From positions 1 to 64,000 of the forward strand of contig NZ_BAFK01000016.1 in the NCBI RefSeq assembly GCF_000296695.1: 64,000 nucleotides of DNA, written 5' to 3'. Origin of the DNA: Rheinheimera nanhaiensis E407-8. GTDB lineage: Bacteria; Pseudomonadota; Gammaproteobacteria; Enterobacterales; Alteromonadaceae. A model generated the notes under the pieces. The model was not told the origin of the DNA and did no database searches. It saw nothing but the letters and a program-made list of their open reading frames with translations. This document shows positions 1 to 9,950 of the stretch, in pieces; within the stretch, counting starts at the first letter, position 1, and each line of letters opens with the position of its first letter. The position numbers and the translations under genes are program-made.

Positions 1-2296
1 GGACTTTAAATACGGCCGTTTTGAAATGCGCGCCAAGCTGCCATCTGGGCAGGGCTCCTGGCCAGCATTTTGGATGCTGCCAACCGATGAAGTCTATGGT
101 GGCTGGCCAAAATCCGGCGAAATCGACATTGTTGAAGCGGTAAACCTGAAAACGGTGAATGCCGAAGGCGTGGCCGAAGCCAATGTGCACGGTACCCTGC
201 ACTATGGCCGCGACTGGCCTAACAATGAAAGCTCTGGTAAAGCCTATTTGCTGCCGGATGACATTAACCCGGCCGACGATTTTCATACCTACGCCATAGA
301 GTGGCAGGAAGGCGAAATTCGCTGGTATGTTGACGGTTATCTGTATCAAACCCAGCGCGCCTCTCAGCTACGGCGTAATGCAGACGGTGTACCAGTGTCT
401 TTAAGCCATCGTGGCTGGTTTGCCGAGTACTTTAATATTGCTACCGGCGAGCTCGAGACGCAGTGGAATGCGGCGCCTTTTGATCAGCGCTTTCACCTGT
501 TGTTAAACCTGGCTGTCGGCGGTAACTGGCCAGAGAATGTGAATAACCTGGGTATTGATGCTGAAGCCTTTGCCAATGGCCAAACTTATGAAATTGATTA
601 TGTCCGTGTGTACCAGTGTGGCCAGGATTTAGACAGCGGCAAAGGCTGTGAAACCATACGCGCAGGTTACGATGACGCCGAGACGTTAGTAGAAGGTAAG
701 GCGCCAAACCCGCCGCCACCGCCAAGTGGCATTCCACAAAACCTGACCATTTTCAGCGGCACACCTAACCCGAACTGGCCCGCCTGGGATTGCTGTGGTG
801 GTTCAACCCCTGCTTTAGTGGACGATGCCGAGTTTGGCAGCGTGTATGAGTTTGTCGTCGGCGCCCAGCCTACGGTAAACGGTTTTATCAGCCGTACCGA
901 ATTTATTACCGATGAAAATGGCCAGGCCAGCCCGTTTGATGCATCACCATTATTAGAGCGTGGCAGCCTTAGTTTTGATATGCAGGTGGTGTCAGCGCCG
1001 CCTAGCCCGGATGCGGTATGGTTACTTAAAGTAGAAAGCAATAACAATAGCAACACCGGCTTTGCCGAAGTAGCGCTTAGCACCAGCAATGAAGGTGTAG
1101 CACCGGTAACTGGACAGTGGCAACGTTACACTTTTCCGTTACAAATGCTGCAAGATGCCGGTTTGGATTTATCCGGTATTGATGTGGTGATGGTGTTTCC
1201 GTCTTGGGGGCAAGGTGAAGGCGCTGTGTATCGCATTGCCAATTTAACTATTGCTCAGCCAGTAGAGAATATTGCGGTAGATATTTTTACCGACGGTGAA
1301 AATGCCGCCTGGGCAATGTGGAACTGCTGTGGCAACAATGCGCCTACCGAGCAGTTTGATGATGATGCCCATGGTTTAGTGGCCGAGTTCAGTATTGGCG
1401 CCGAGCCAACAGTCGTGGGTTTTAACAGCCGTGAAAATATCGGTGCTGGCGAGCCTTTCGATGCCTCAGCCATACTGGCGAACGGCCTGGTGCAGTTTGA
1501 AATGAAGGTAGTGAATGCGCCGACTAACCCGGATTCGACCTGGATGTTTAAAATTGAAGCGACCACCGGGGAAACTGTGTCAGCAGTAGAAATACCGTTA
1601 AGTAACGGTAGTGGTGGTGTGGAGCCGGTCACCGGTGAATGGGCCACTTACACTTTTAGCCTGCAAAGCCTGTTTGATGCCGGCTTAGATATCAGCGCCA
1701 TTGACGTGTTAATGGTGTTCCCCGCCTGGGACACCGGCGAAGGCGCGGTATTCCGTCTGGATAACGTACGCATCTTTGACCCTAATGCCGTTGATAGTGA
1801 AATTACCCTGTTCCGTCATAACGTGGCGGCCAACTGGACTTTGTGGGATTGCTGCGCGGGCTCTACGCCACAGCGCGTGTTTACCGACGAGCCCTACGGT
1901 GCGGTAGCCCAGTTCGAAATTCTGGGGGCGCCAGAAACCGTGCTGGGTTTCCTGGCTAACACCAACGTGTCGCACGATGCCTCAGCCATACTGGCCAATG
2001 GCAGTGTCAGTTTTGACATGCGCGTGGTAGAGGCGCCGACTAATCCCGACTCAACCTGGCTATTTAAAATTGAGTCTTCTGGTGCGGCCACTGCCGTCGA
2101 GCTTCCGCTAGCCAATGGTAATGGCGGCCAGGCGCCGGTAACCGGCGAGTGGGCTACCTATACGTTTAGCTTACAGAGTTTATTTGATGCTGGTTTGGAT
2201 ATCAGCGATATCAACGTGCTGATGGTGTTCCCGACCTGGGGTACCGGCCAGGGTGCGGTGTATCAGATTGATAACGTTGAAATTTCTAATAACTAA
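1..2296 (+). CDS. GH16 endo-beta-glucanase (laminarinase-like) with three C-terminal repeats, 5' truncated
   Basis: The reading frame is open from base 2, so the N-terminus lies outside the window. The visible part begins inside a GH16 catalytic domain: the GRFEMRAKLP and GSWPAFWMLP segments are followed by the GH16 signature EIDIVE at about bases 119-136, which holds the nucleophile and acid/base glutamates of beta-1,3(4)-glucanases. The catalytic domain ends near base 640. A short proline linker (about 700-730) leads to three homologous repeats of about 170 residues (roughly 733-1250, 1270-1790, 1798-2296), each with a W-x-C-C-[GA] motif near its start and ending in a VMVFPxW/GxGAVY/DNV pattern. 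They look like carbohydrate-binding beta-sandwiches, but I cannot assign a CBM family. The TonB receptor starts 23 bp downstream, so the two genes are probably co-transcribed. The likely role is extracellular or surface cleavage of laminarin-like glucan. Confidence 0.9.
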   Translation, partial: DFKYGRFEMRAKLPSGQGSWPAFWMLPTDEVYGGWPKSGEIDIVEAVNLKTVNAEGVAEANVHGTLHYGRDWPNNESSGKAYLLPDDINPADDFHTYAIEWQEGEIRWYVDGYLYQTQRASQLRRNADGVPVSLSHRGWFAEYFNIATGELETQWNAAPFDQRFHLLLNLAVGGNWPENVNNLGIDAEAFANGQTYEIDYVRVYQCGQDLDSGKGCETIRAGYDDAETLVEGKAPNPPPPPSGIPQNLTIFSGTPNPNWPAWDCCGGSTPALVDDAEFGSVYEFVVGAQPTVNGFISRTEFITDENGQASPFDASPLLERGSLSFDMQVVSAPPSPDAVWLLKVESNNNSNTGFAEVALSTSNEGVAPVTGQWQRYTFPLQMLQDAGLDLSGIDVVMVFPSWGQGEGAVYRIANLTIAQPVENIAVDIFTDGENAAWAMWNCCGNNAPTEQFDDDAHGLVAEFSIGAEPTVVGFNSRENIGAGEPFDASAILANGLVQFEMKVVNAPTNPDSTWMFKIEATTGETVSAVEIPLSNGSGGVEPVTGEWATYTFSLQSLFDAGLDISAIDVLMVFPAWDTGEGAVFRLDNVRIFDPNAVDSEITLFRHNVAANWTLWDCCAGSTPQRVFTDEPYGAVAQFEILGAPETVLGFLANTNVSHDASAILANGSVSFDMRVVEAPTNPDSTWLFKIESSGAATAVELPLANGNGGQAPVTGEWATYTFSLQSLFDAGLDISDINVLMVFPTWGTGQGAVYQIDNVEISNN

Positions 2297-2319
2297 TTCA
2301 GCACGGTGAGATAATAAAA

Positions 2320-5300
2320 ATGCGTAAATCAACTTTATTTACTAAAAATCGCGTCGCGCTTGCCGTGTCTGTGGTGTTAGGTGCCGGCTTGCTGTTGCCT
2401 GTGCAGGCGCAGCAAACGGAAAATGACAACGAAGCCAAAGACGTTAATGTCGAAATTATACAGGTAAAGGGTATTCGCGGCTCGCTGGCGCGCTCAATGG
2501 ACATGAAGCGCGATGGCTCGGGCGTGATGGATGCCATTTCAGCGGAAGAAATGGGTAAATTCCCCGACACCAACCTGGCCGAATCGTTGCAGCGTATTAC
2601 CGGCGTGTCGGTAAGCCGGGCCAACGGTGAAGGCAGCCAGATTACCGTGCGGGGCTTTGGTCCTGAATTTAACCTGGTGACACTCAATGGCCGTCAGATG
2701 GCCGGTACGGGTTTTTCCCGCTCGTTTAACTTTGAAAACTTATCTTCCGAGGGCGTCAGTGCATTAGAGATCTACAAAACCGCCCGCGCCGATGTACCGA
2801 CAGGCGGCCTGGGTGCAACGGTGAATATTGTTACCGCCAAACCCTTGCAAAACCCCGGCGAGCGCTACTCGATAATGGCAAAAGGGCTGCATGACAGCTC
2901 GAATAAAGCCGGTGATGATGTGACACCTGAGTTAGCCGGTATTTACAGCAATACCTTTATGGATGACCGTTTTGGCGTTAGTGCTAACTTCTCCTTCCAC
3001 CGCCGGGATTTCCAGCGCCAGTCGGCGAATGTCCGCTCTTGGCAGTTAAACCCGTCTTTGTCGGTGGATGCGGCAGATATTGTTGATGGCCGGCCGGTAG
3101 ATGCCAACGGCGACGTTATTCCCCGCTTTTGGAGACCCGACGAAAACGGCGATTTACAGCCTGTTACGGCGGCATTTTTTCCGCAGGAAATCAGTTTCGC
3201 CCGTGAGGATATTCAGCGCGAGCGCACCAATGGCCAGGTAACCTTTCAGTTTGCCGCTACCGATAATGTGATCTTGACGCTGGATCACACTATTTCCAAT
3301 GCAGTGACCGGTAATAACTCGCTGTCCTGGGGGGTGTGGAACGGTTCTTTCGGCGGCAACGCCAATGCCTATGAGTTAGATGAAAATGGCACGGCCATTT
3401 ATTACAACTCATCCGGGGATGACGGCTCTTTTACCGGCTTTAGGGAAACTGCCGAAGTCGACTCCAAAGCTACCGGCTTTAATCTGGCCTGGGCGTTTTC
3501 TGATACATTAAGCTTTAACTTTGATGCACATACGTCTAAAACCACCACAGACAATGGCAAGGATAAGGGCATAGGAGCACAGGCGCGGGTTATTCTGGGC
3601 TCGGCTGCTTTGTCATCCAAGGAATATTTTTTCCGCGACGGTGATATTCCCGGCTACAACATCCGCTGGCTAAACGGCAGCAATGAACTTAGCCCGAATG
3701 AAATAGGCTCAAACTTCAGCATCTTCACCCGTACGCCGGGTGAATCAGAAGTTGATCAAGTTCAGTTTGGCGGCGAGTGGCTGCCTGAACTGGGTTATGG
3801 CCTGGCAGCTGTGTCCTTCGGTGCGGCGTACACCAAGCAATCGCTGAGCGGCTCTGGTGGCTCTAATAACGCCAACGCGCCGGGCTTTAACAACGGCACC
3901 TTTGCAGAAATTTTCCCGGATAGTATGTTTACCCGGGTTGACCTGAGTGACTTTTTGGATGAGTTCTCCTTTGGCGCCGGCGGCGTATCGCCTGGTTATG
4001 CCTATACCTTTAATATCGATGAAGCCATTACCCGGCAACTGGCAGCCCTGACAGAGGATGTGCTGGGCGCTGATGCCTACGAGATAGGCACTTTCGGGCC
4101 AGATATGTTCCCGGTGAATCGCATCGAGGAAGAAACCGTTAGCTTGTATCTGTCAACCGAGTGGGAATTTGAAGTTAAGGGCTACTATGTCGATGTGAAC
4201 CTTGGTTTGCGCTATGAAGAAACCGACATTGTCAGCCCGGCGAAAAGCCGCGTGCCAGAATATGTGTATTGGGCCGGTGGTTCAGAGTGGCTGACACAGT
4301 TTGCCAGCGGTGGCGAACTGGTAGAGGTTGAGTTCACCGGTAACTATGACTTGTTGCTGCCGATGTTTGACGTGAAAGTCGATATCACCGATGACTGGGT
4401 GGGGCGCTTCTCGGCCGGCAAAACCATCACCCGGCCCGGCTTGGGGCAAATGCTGGGCAATCTCAGTCTGACGCCTTCACCTAAGATTGGCGCCCGAAGT
4501 GGTAGCCGTGGCAACCCTAATCTGAAGCCATTTGAGTCAACCAACCTGGATCTGTCACTGGAATATTACTATGGCGAAGCGAGCTACGCCGCCATAGGGT
4601 TGTTCTGGAAAGACGTTGACGATTGGATTGATAACTCACAAGTTACTACCACCTTCGAGGGCTTGCATGACGTGTATCTGGGCCAGCGCTGGAATGCGGC
4701 GGTTGCGGCCATCGAGGCACGTGGCGAGCAGGCTACCGACGGCGCTATTTACAATGAAATCGTTGCCAATGGCGTGGGTATAGGTGAAAACAACCGGGTG
4801 TTGCCAGACCCTAATACCGACCCCTTGATTCAGTGGACCATTAACTCGCCTGAAAACGTCGGCGCCCGGAAAGTGAACGGCCTGGAGTTTGCGGTACAGC
4901 ATGTGTTTGGTGACAGCGGTTTCGGTACCGGCATCAACGCCACCCTGGTGGATGGTGATGTGGAGTACGATAACGTCGTGCTGGCGGCACAGGCGATTCT
5001 GCCGGGCTTAAGTAACTCGGCCAACTGGCAGGTGTTTTATGAAAAACACGGCTGGTCAGTCAAGTTAACCGCCGCCTGGCGTGACGAGTATCTGGCCGGC
5101 CAGGGCCAGCCAGACACCACCGACGCGCCGCCTAACTATGTTGAAGAATACTTACAGTGGGATTTAAGCGTTAACTACGCGGTAAACGACAACCTGACGG
5201 TATTTTTCGAAGGCATTAACCTGACCAACGAAACCGAGCGCAGCTTTGGCCGGTTCGAACGGCAGTTCCTAAGCGCTGCGCAATACGGCCCAAGGTATGC

Positions 5301-5331
5301 CATAGGTGTCAGATACACCCTGGGCAATTAA
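2320..5331 (+). CDS. TonB-dependent receptor, large carbohydrate-type
   Basis: This is a 1003-residue outer-membrane receptor. It has a Sec signal peptide (about residues 1-31, cleaved after VQAQ), then a TonB-box-like stretch (VEIIQVKGIRG) and a plug domain (LAESLQRITGVSVSR, ITVRGFGPEF, LNGRQM, GGLGATVNIV). A long beta-barrel follows, ending in an aromatic-rich strand (RYAIGVRYTLGN). Length and plug sequence match the receptor family that proteobacteria use for oligosaccharide uptake rather than the shorter siderophore receptors at 32.5 and 34.8 kb. The start is supported by GGTGAG at 2305-2310. Lying directly behind the GH16 gene, it most likely imports the glucan fragments that enzyme releases, although the substrate is inferred from context only. 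An intrinsic terminator follows the gene. Confidence 0.9.
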   Translation: MRKSTLFTKNRVALAVSVVLGAGLLLPVQAQQTENDNEAKDVNVEIIQVKGIRGSLARSMDMKRDGSGVMDAISAEEMGKFPDTNLAESLQRITGVSVSRANGEGSQITVRGFGPEFNLVTLNGRQMAGTGFSRSFNFENLSSEGVSALEIYKTARADVPTGGLGATVNIVTAKPLQNPGERYSIMAKGLHDSSNKAGDDVTPELAGIYSNTFMDDRFGVSANFSFHRRDFQRQSANVRSWQLNPSLSVDAADIVDGRPVDANGDVIPRFWRPDENGDLQPVTAAFFPQEISFAREDIQRERTNGQVTFQFAATDNVILTLDHTISNAVTGNNSLSWGVWNGSFGGNANAYELDENGTAIYYNSSGDDGSFTGFRETAEVDSKATGFNLAWAFSDTLSFNFDAHTSKTTTDNGKDKGIGAQARVILGSAALSSKEYFFRDGDIPGYNIRWLNGSNELSPNEIGSNFSIFTRTPGESEVDQVQFGGEWLPELGYGLAAVSFGAAYTKQSLSGSGGSNNANAPGFNNGTFAEIFPDSMFTRVDLSDFLDEFSFGAGGVSPGYAYTFNIDEAITRQLAALTEDVLGADAYEIGTFGPDMFPVNRIEEETVSLYLSTEWEFEVKGYYVDVNLGLRYEETDIVSPAKSRVPEYVYWAGGSEWLTQFASGGELVEVEFTGNYDLLLPMFDVKVDITDDWVGRFSAGKTITRPGLGQMLGNLSLTPSPKIGARSGSRGNPNLKPFESTNLDLSLEYYYGEASYAAIGLFWKDVDDWIDNSQVTTTFEGLHDVYLGQRWNAAVAAIEARGEQATDGAIYNEIVANGVGIGENNRVLPDPNTDPLIQWTINSPENVGARKVNGLEFAVQHVFGDSGFGTGINATLVDGDVEYDNVVLAAQAILPGLSNSANWQVFYEKHGWSVKLTAAWRDEYLAGQGQPDTTDAPPNYVEEYLQWDLSVNYAVNDNLTVFFEGINLTNETERSFGRFERQFLSAAQYGPRYAIGVRYTLGN

Positions 5332-5374
5332 TCCCAACCTAGCCTGATTCTCCAGGCTGGTAAGGCAGGCATCA

Positions 5375-5405
5375 AAGCCTCACTTTTAGCAGTGAGGCTT
5401 TTTTT
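5375..5405 (+). terminator. Intrinsic terminator of the GH16-TonB receptor operon
   Basis: A perfect 9-bp stem AAGCCTCAC / GTGAGGCTT (5375-5383 and 5392-5400) with an 8-nt loop is followed by a run of T. It lies 44 bp after the receptor stop. Confidence 0.85.
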
Positions 5406-5443
5406 ATGGCTAAAAAGGTGCGGATAATTAGGTGGCGACAACC

Positions 5444-5467
5444 GCGTAGCATCTGATACGCTATACT
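5444..5467 (+). promoter_or_regulatory. Candidate parDE promoter and operator
   Basis: A -10-like TATACT lies at 5462-5467, directly behind a small palindrome GCGTA-n8-TACGC (5444-5461). This is 36 bp before the parD start, where ParD-type antitoxins usually autorepress. No convincing -35 box is visible, so the assignment is tentative. Confidence 0.35.
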
Positions 5468-5502
5468 GCACCAATAGTGTGATTATTGATGAGGGCTGGT
5501 TT

Positions 5503-5766
5503 ATGACTGTAGTCAGAAAAACGATTACCTTAACTGAGCAGCAAGGTGAATGGGTTAAAACGCGCATTGCCACGGGAGACTTTACCAACGACAGTGAGTA
5601 TTTCCGCGATTTAATTCGTCGCGATCAGGCCCGTAATGCAGAACTTGAGGTAATCCGCGCTGCCTTGGTTGAAGGAGAGCAAAGCGGTGTCAGCACGCGC
5701 TCGGTTGAAGACATTTTACAAGCAGCAAGAGCCAGGTTGAAACGCGATGGCACGATACCAGCTTAG
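5503..5766 (+). CDS. parD: ParD-family antitoxin
   Basis: This 87-residue protein has an N-terminal ribbon-helix-helix segment (KTITLTEQQGEWVKTRI, then SEYFRDLIRRDQ) and an acidic C-terminal tail that would wrap the toxin. This is the usual ParD/CopG layout of type II antitoxins. The ATG at 5503 is preferred over the in-frame ATG at 5479 because GAGGG lies at 5491-5495 and conserved sequence begins at MTVVRKTITL. The gene overlaps parE by 20 bp, typical of a coupled antitoxin-first module. The pair sits between the outer-membrane receptor and the GH3 gene of the glucan locus, so it was probably inserted there. Confidence 0.88.
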   Translation: MTVVRKTITLTEQQGEWVKTRIATGDFTNDSEYFRDLIRRDQARNAELEVIRAALVEGEQSGVSTRSVEDILQAARARLKRDGTIPA

Positions 5767-6049
5767 CCGGCGCGCAGATCAAGACTTATTCGATATCTAT
5801 ATATATGGGGTACAAAGCTTTGGGTTTAAACAGGCCGATGCCTATATCACCGGTATGCAAGAGCGCTTTGAACATATTGCCGCAGCGCCTTTGTCATATC
5901 CTGCTGTTGATAGCATCAGAGTAGGGTATCGTCGCTGCGTGTACGGGGTTAACACAATTTATTACCGGCAAGAGGGAGATAATGTGTTAATCGTCCGTAT
6001 TCTTCGGGCTCAACATGTTGGCAAAGCGCTGTCGGAAGATATCAGCTGA
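5747..6049 (+). CDS. parE: ParE/RelE-superfamily toxin
   Basis: This 100-residue basic protein has the ParE pattern: RADQDLFDIYIYGVQSFG near the N-terminus, YPAVD and RVGYRRCVYG in the middle, and VLIVRILRAQHV at the C-terminus. ParE toxins poison DNA gyrase; that activity is taken from the family and not shown here. The start lies within the last 20 bp of parD, so translation is probably coupled. The protein looks intact and of normal length. Confidence 0.88.
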   Translation: MARYQLSRRADQDLFDIYIYGVQSFGFKQADAYITGMQERFEHIAAAPLSYPAVDSIRVGYRRCVYGVNTIYYRQEGDNVLIVRILRAQHVGKALSEDIS

Positions 6050-6076
6050 TTGGTTAGTGTTTTATTTTCTGCAGAT

Positions 6077-6102
6077 AAAAAACTGCCGGCTTTCGCCGGC
6101 AG
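6077..6102 (-). terminator. Intrinsic terminator of the fucP-GH3 operon
   Basis: The stem CTGCCGGC / GCCGGCAG (6083-6090, 6095-6102) has a 4-nt loop and is followed on the minus strand by six T (6082 down to 6077). It lies 30 bp after the GH3 stop. Confidence 0.8.
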
Positions 6103-6131
6103 AACACACACGAGAGAAATTGCTGGGGTTG

Positions 6132-8666
6132 TTAGTCGGCAGCGCAGCGCAGATCGGCGCTGGCGGCTTTGCCGGGCTGCAAGCGGATATCGGTGAAGCT
6201 TAACTCTGCCGTGCCACTGGCTTGCAGCGACAGCGGGGTGAAAATTTGGCTAAAGTCGGCGCCCTGTTTGGCAAAGCAGGCTAAATCGACGCTCAGGCTA
6301 TGCCAGCTGTTAGCGGCCAGCGCTTTGAGCTGCGGCGCAATATTAATGCTGCTATTGCAGCTTTGCGCGCAGTCCATCCCCAGCAGTACTTGCTCTGGCA
6401 CCGTGCCGGTATGCTGCAGTTCTATCACCAAAGCGCTGCCGCTTTCCTGATAAGCGCGCAAATCGGCCGGAAAGGCGCTGGTTAAGCTCACTTTAGCCGC
6501 ACCGCTAAAGCTTAAGCGGCGGGCATCTTCCTGCACCTTGTTATCAAAGGTGCGCACGGCGATATTAGCCAACTGCGCCACACTGCTGTCCATGGTTTTA
6601 CTGTCATCATTACTGTGTAACACCAGCTGATACGGCGGTTTTACCGCCCGCTCAAACAGCACTAAATCGTCCAGGCTGTTATCGGCTGCTACCTGCTCGT
6701 TCAGGCTGTTGCTTAAGCTGCCAGGTTTGCCATAGCGCAGGCCAAAGCCATAGGGCAGCAATGGCTGATACTCCGCATCACCGACATTCGCATGCTGCTG
6801 TGGTGTGGCGGGCCAGCTGAAAGATAACTTACCGTGAAAATCCATATTCACACTGCCATCGGCTTTGGCCATCACCACATCGGCCACGCCGACACCTTCA
6901 CTGCCTGGCAGCCACACCGCGACAAAGGCATCTGACGCATTCAGCTCCGGGTTTACCCACAGCGGCCGGCCGCTGATAAACAGTGACACCACTCTAATGC
7001 CATCGGCTTTAAGTTTACGCAGCAGGGCTAAATCGGCTTTGTTACCGCGCTGGTACTCGAGGTTGTCTAAATCACCGTTACCTTCGGCGTAAGGCTGCTC
7101 GCCAAATACCACCACCGCCACGTCAGGTTTTTGCTGGTAGCGGCCATCGCGGCTAAGTTCTACCTTGCCGCCGGCAGCGTCAACCGCCTGTTTAATGCCA
7201 TCATAGATTGAGCTGCCACCGGGGAAGTCACTGTTACTGTTGCCGGTGCCCTGCCAGCTAATGGTCCAGCCGCCCGATTGCATACCGATATTATCGGCAC
7301 CCTCACCGGTGACCAGAATGCGCTGGGTTGGGTTAAGTGGCAGCAAATTGTCGTTGTTTTTCAGCAGTACCAGTGACTGCTGCACGGCCTGGCGCGCCAC
7401 CGCGCGGTGCTCCGCCGAGCCAATCAGCTCCGTTTTACCCGACAGTGGCCGCAGCGCCGGGCTGGGTTTATCAAATAAACCCGCACGCAGTTTAACGCGT
7501 AAAATACGCCGCACCGCATCGTCGATGCGGCTTAGCGGAATGATACCGCTCTCCACTTGCTGAATTAAGTTGTAATACAGCGGCTTCCAGGCCGGCGTTG
7601 GCACCATATACACATCCAGCCCGGCCAAAGCCGCCTGGGCGCAGTTGTCATTAGTACAGCCCGGGATCTGGCCATGGCCGTTCCAGTCGCCCACCACAAA
7701 GCCGTCAAAGCCCATGCGATCTTTTAGCACCTCGGTTAGCAGGTAGTTGTCACCATGAATTTTGCTGCCATGCCAGCTGTTAAACGATGCCATTACCGTT
7801 TGCGCACCCGCCTGCAGGCCGCCGACATAGCCCTGGGCATGAATGCGGAATAAGTCTGCTTCGCTGGCGATATTATCGCCCTGATCGTCACCGCCAACGG
7901 TGCCACCATCGCCGACAAAGTGTTTTACTGTACTGATCACCCGTTCGCTGCCTAAAAAATCAGCGTCAGCCGCGCCCTGTAAACCGGTTACGATAGCGGC
8001 AGCGTAGTCGTGTACTATGGCCGGATCTTCTGAATAACCCTCGTAAGTGCGGCCCCAGCGGTCATCGCGCACCACGGCAACGGTAGGGGCGAACACCCAG
8101 TCAATGCCGGTCACCATCACTTCGCGCGCGGTAACGCGGGCAATTTGTTCAATTAACTCCGGGTTATTGGCTGCACCCAGGCCGATATTGTGCGGGAACA
8201 AGGTGGCGCCAATCACATTATTGTGGCCATGTACCGCATCGGTACCCCACATAGTCGGAATAGTGCTGCCGTCCAGGCTGTCGTCAACAGACGCCTGGTA
8301 CATGGCTTCGGCCAGCGCTATCCAGTCGGCCGGCGTGGCGTGTTTGTTATCGTTCGGGAAGGCGCCGCCGCCGTTTAAAAAGGAGCCAAAACCGTATTTA
8401 CGCATATCTTCAACGCTAATATCGCGGATTTCCGGCTGGATCATCTGCGCCACTTTTTGCGCCAGTGTCATGCTGGCCAGCATCTCACTGATACGCTGCT
8501 CCATCGCCGCGTCCTGTGCCACCGGTAAGGAGAGCCTGGGCCACATCTTGTCGGCACGTTTAGTGTCGCTGCCTGCCGTGCTATCAGGTGCTTGCGGCTG
8601 GCTGCAGGCAGCCAGGGCTAAGGCACAGCTAAGGGCGAGTAAGGCGGGTTTAAACTGAGTGGTCAT
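6132..8666 (-). CDS. GH3 exo-beta-glucosidase lipoprotein, ExoP-like
   Basis: This 844-residue protein begins with a lipoprotein signal ending in LAAC (Cys21), so it is probably membrane-anchored in the periplasm. The N-terminal GH3 barrel contains GTDAVHGHNN, RWGRTYEGYSEDP and KHFVGDG. The nucleophile motif GFVVGDWNG places the catalytic Asp near residue 327. The GH3 C-terminal sandwich contains EQPYAEGNGD, a probable acid/base region. The last about 170 residues form an extra domain like the galactose-binding-like tail of marine exo-1,3/1,4-beta-glucanase ExoP. The start at 8666 is chosen over upstream codons because AAGGAG lies just before it and the lipobox then falls at the normal position. 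It starts 11 bp after the permease gene, so the two form an operon. Confidence 0.9.
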   Translation of the reverse strand: MTTQFKPALLALSCALALAACSQPQAPDSTAGSDTKRADKMWPRLSLPVAQDAAMEQRISEMLASMTLAQKVAQMIQPEIRDISVEDMRKYGFGSFLNGGGAFPNDNKHATPADWIALAEAMYQASVDDSLDGSTIPTMWGTDAVHGHNNVIGATLFPHNIGLGAANNPELIEQIARVTAREVMVTGIDWVFAPTVAVVRDDRWGRTYEGYSEDPAIVHDYAAAIVTGLQGAADADFLGSERVISTVKHFVGDGGTVGGDDQGDNIASEADLFRIHAQGYVGGLQAGAQTVMASFNSWHGSKIHGDNYLLTEVLKDRMGFDGFVVGDWNGHGQIPGCTNDNCAQAALAGLDVYMVPTPAWKPLYYNLIQQVESGIIPLSRIDDAVRRILRVKLRAGLFDKPSPALRPLSGKTELIGSAEHRAVARQAVQQSLVLLKNNDNLLPLNPTQRILVTGEGADNIGMQSGGWTISWQGTGNSNSDFPGGSSIYDGIKQAVDAAGGKVELSRDGRYQQKPDVAVVVFGEQPYAEGNGDLDNLEYQRGNKADLALLRKLKADGIRVVSLFISGRPLWVNPELNASDAFVAVWLPGSEGVGVADVVMAKADGSVNMDFHGKLSFSWPATPQQHANVGDAEYQPLLPYGFGLRYGKPGSLSNSLNEQVAADNSLDDLVLFERAVKPPYQLVLHSNDDSKTMDSSVAQLANIAVRTFDNKVQEDARRLSFSGAAKVSLTSAFPADLRAYQESGSALVIELQHTGTVPEQVLLGMDCAQSCNSSINIAPQLKALAANSWHSLSVDLACFAKQGADFSQIFTPLSLQASGTAELSFTDIRLQPGKAASADLRCAAD

Positions 8667-8677
8667 TCTCCTCTCCT

Positions 8678-9922
8678 TCAGGCAGGGATTTTGGGTTTGC
8701 TGCCCACAGCGCCGTACCAGGCAATATAGACATAACACAGCAGTGGAATAATAAAGGCCAGTTGCACGCTAAAACTGTCTGCCAGTGCGGCCTGCGCCAG
8801 TGGCAGCACAGCGCCACCAACTATCGCCAGACATAAAATGCCCGAGCCCTGGCTGGTGTGCTGTTTTAAGCCGGCAATCGCCAGGCTGAAAATGGTCGGA
8901 AACATAATAGAGTTACACAGGCCCACTAACAGCACGGCAAACATCGCCAGTTTGCCTCCGGTGGTGATAGTCACTGCCAGCAATAACACCGCGCACAGAG
9001 CGTTAAACGCCAGCACCTTGCCCGGAGCCAGATATTGCATCACCACAGCGCCGATAAAGCGGCCTAACATGGCGCCACCAAAGTACCAGGCGATGTAATG
9101 TGAGGCGGTTTTGGCCTCTAAGGCGCCAATATCCGGCTGGGTAATAAAGCTGACTAAAAAGCTGCCAATGCCCACTTCGGCGCCAACATAGACAAAAATG
9201 CCCAGCGCACCCAGCACCAGATGGCGGTATTGCCAGGCAGCGCCGCTAATATTCACACCCGCGTCTTTCTTACCCAGTTTCGGCAGGCGTAAAAAGGCAA
9301 ACACCAGCGCCATCACAATCAGCGCCGCTGCCAGAATTAAATACGGCAGCTGCACTGTTGATTCGGTGACTTCACCCGGCTTGGGTGCATCCATACCGCC
9401 AAAAATTAACCAGGCCCCAAAAAACGGCGCCACCGTAGTACCCAGCGAGTTAAAGGCCTGTGTCATGGTAAGCCGGCTGGAGGCGGTTTCGGGTTTGCCC
9501 AGCACGCTGACATAAGGGTTAGCGGCTACCTGCAAAATGGTAATGCCGCTGGCCAGCACAAACAGCGCCAGTAAAAACAGCGGGTAATAATGCGCAGCGG
9601 CCGCCGGGTAAAACAGCAAACAGCCGGCACCGGCGATCAGCAGGCCGGTGACAATGCCCGACTGATAACCAATACGGCTGACTAAGATGCCGGCCGGTAC
9701 CGACACGACAAAATAGGCGCTGAAAAAGCAAAACTGAATCAGCAGCGCCTGGGTGTAACTGAGGTCAAACAAGCCTTTTAAATAGGGCACCAGGATGTCG
9801 TTTAAACAGGTGATAAAGCCCCAGATAAAAAACAATGAGGTAAGTGAAGTAAGCGCAAAGCGGTAATTGCTCTGGCCTGTTGACGCTGTTACGGCGTCAT
9901 TGGTTATTGGTGATGCTGCCAT
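8678..9922 (-). CDS. FucP-type MFS hexose:H+ symporter
   Basis: This 414-residue, 12-helix major facilitator protein has the glucose/galactose/fucose permease signature: [21 protein letters not shown] in the first helix, the [14 protein letters not shown] segment, and NPYVSVLG in the middle. It would carry monosaccharide (probably glucose from GH3 action) across the inner membrane with protons. It is the first gene of the minus-strand operon with the GH3 enzyme, and the promoter region faces the GH1 gene. The exact sugar is inferred from context. Confidence 0.88.
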   Translation of the reverse strand: MAASPITNDAVTASTGQSNYRFALTSLTSLFFIWGFITCLNDILVPYLKGLFDLSYTQALLIQFCFFSAYFVVSVPAGILVSRIGYQSGIVTGLLIAGAGCLLFYPAAAAHYYPLFLLALFVLASGITILQVAANPYVSVLGKPETASSRLTMTQAFNSLGTTVAPFFGAWLIFGGMDAPKPGEVTESTVQLPYLILAAALIVMALVFAFLRLPKLGKKDAGVNISGAAWQYRHLVLGALGIFVYVGAEVGIGSFLVSFITQPDIGALEAKTASHYIAWYFGGAMLGRFIGAVVMQYLAPGKVLAFNALCAVLLLAVTITTGGKLAMFAVLLVGLCNSIMFPTIFSLAIAGLKQHTSQGSGILCLAIVGGAVLPLAQAALADSFSVQLAFIIPLLCYVYIAWYGAVGSKPKIPA

Positions 9923-9950
9923 CCTGCCCCCCGGCGATGTGTGTTTTTAA

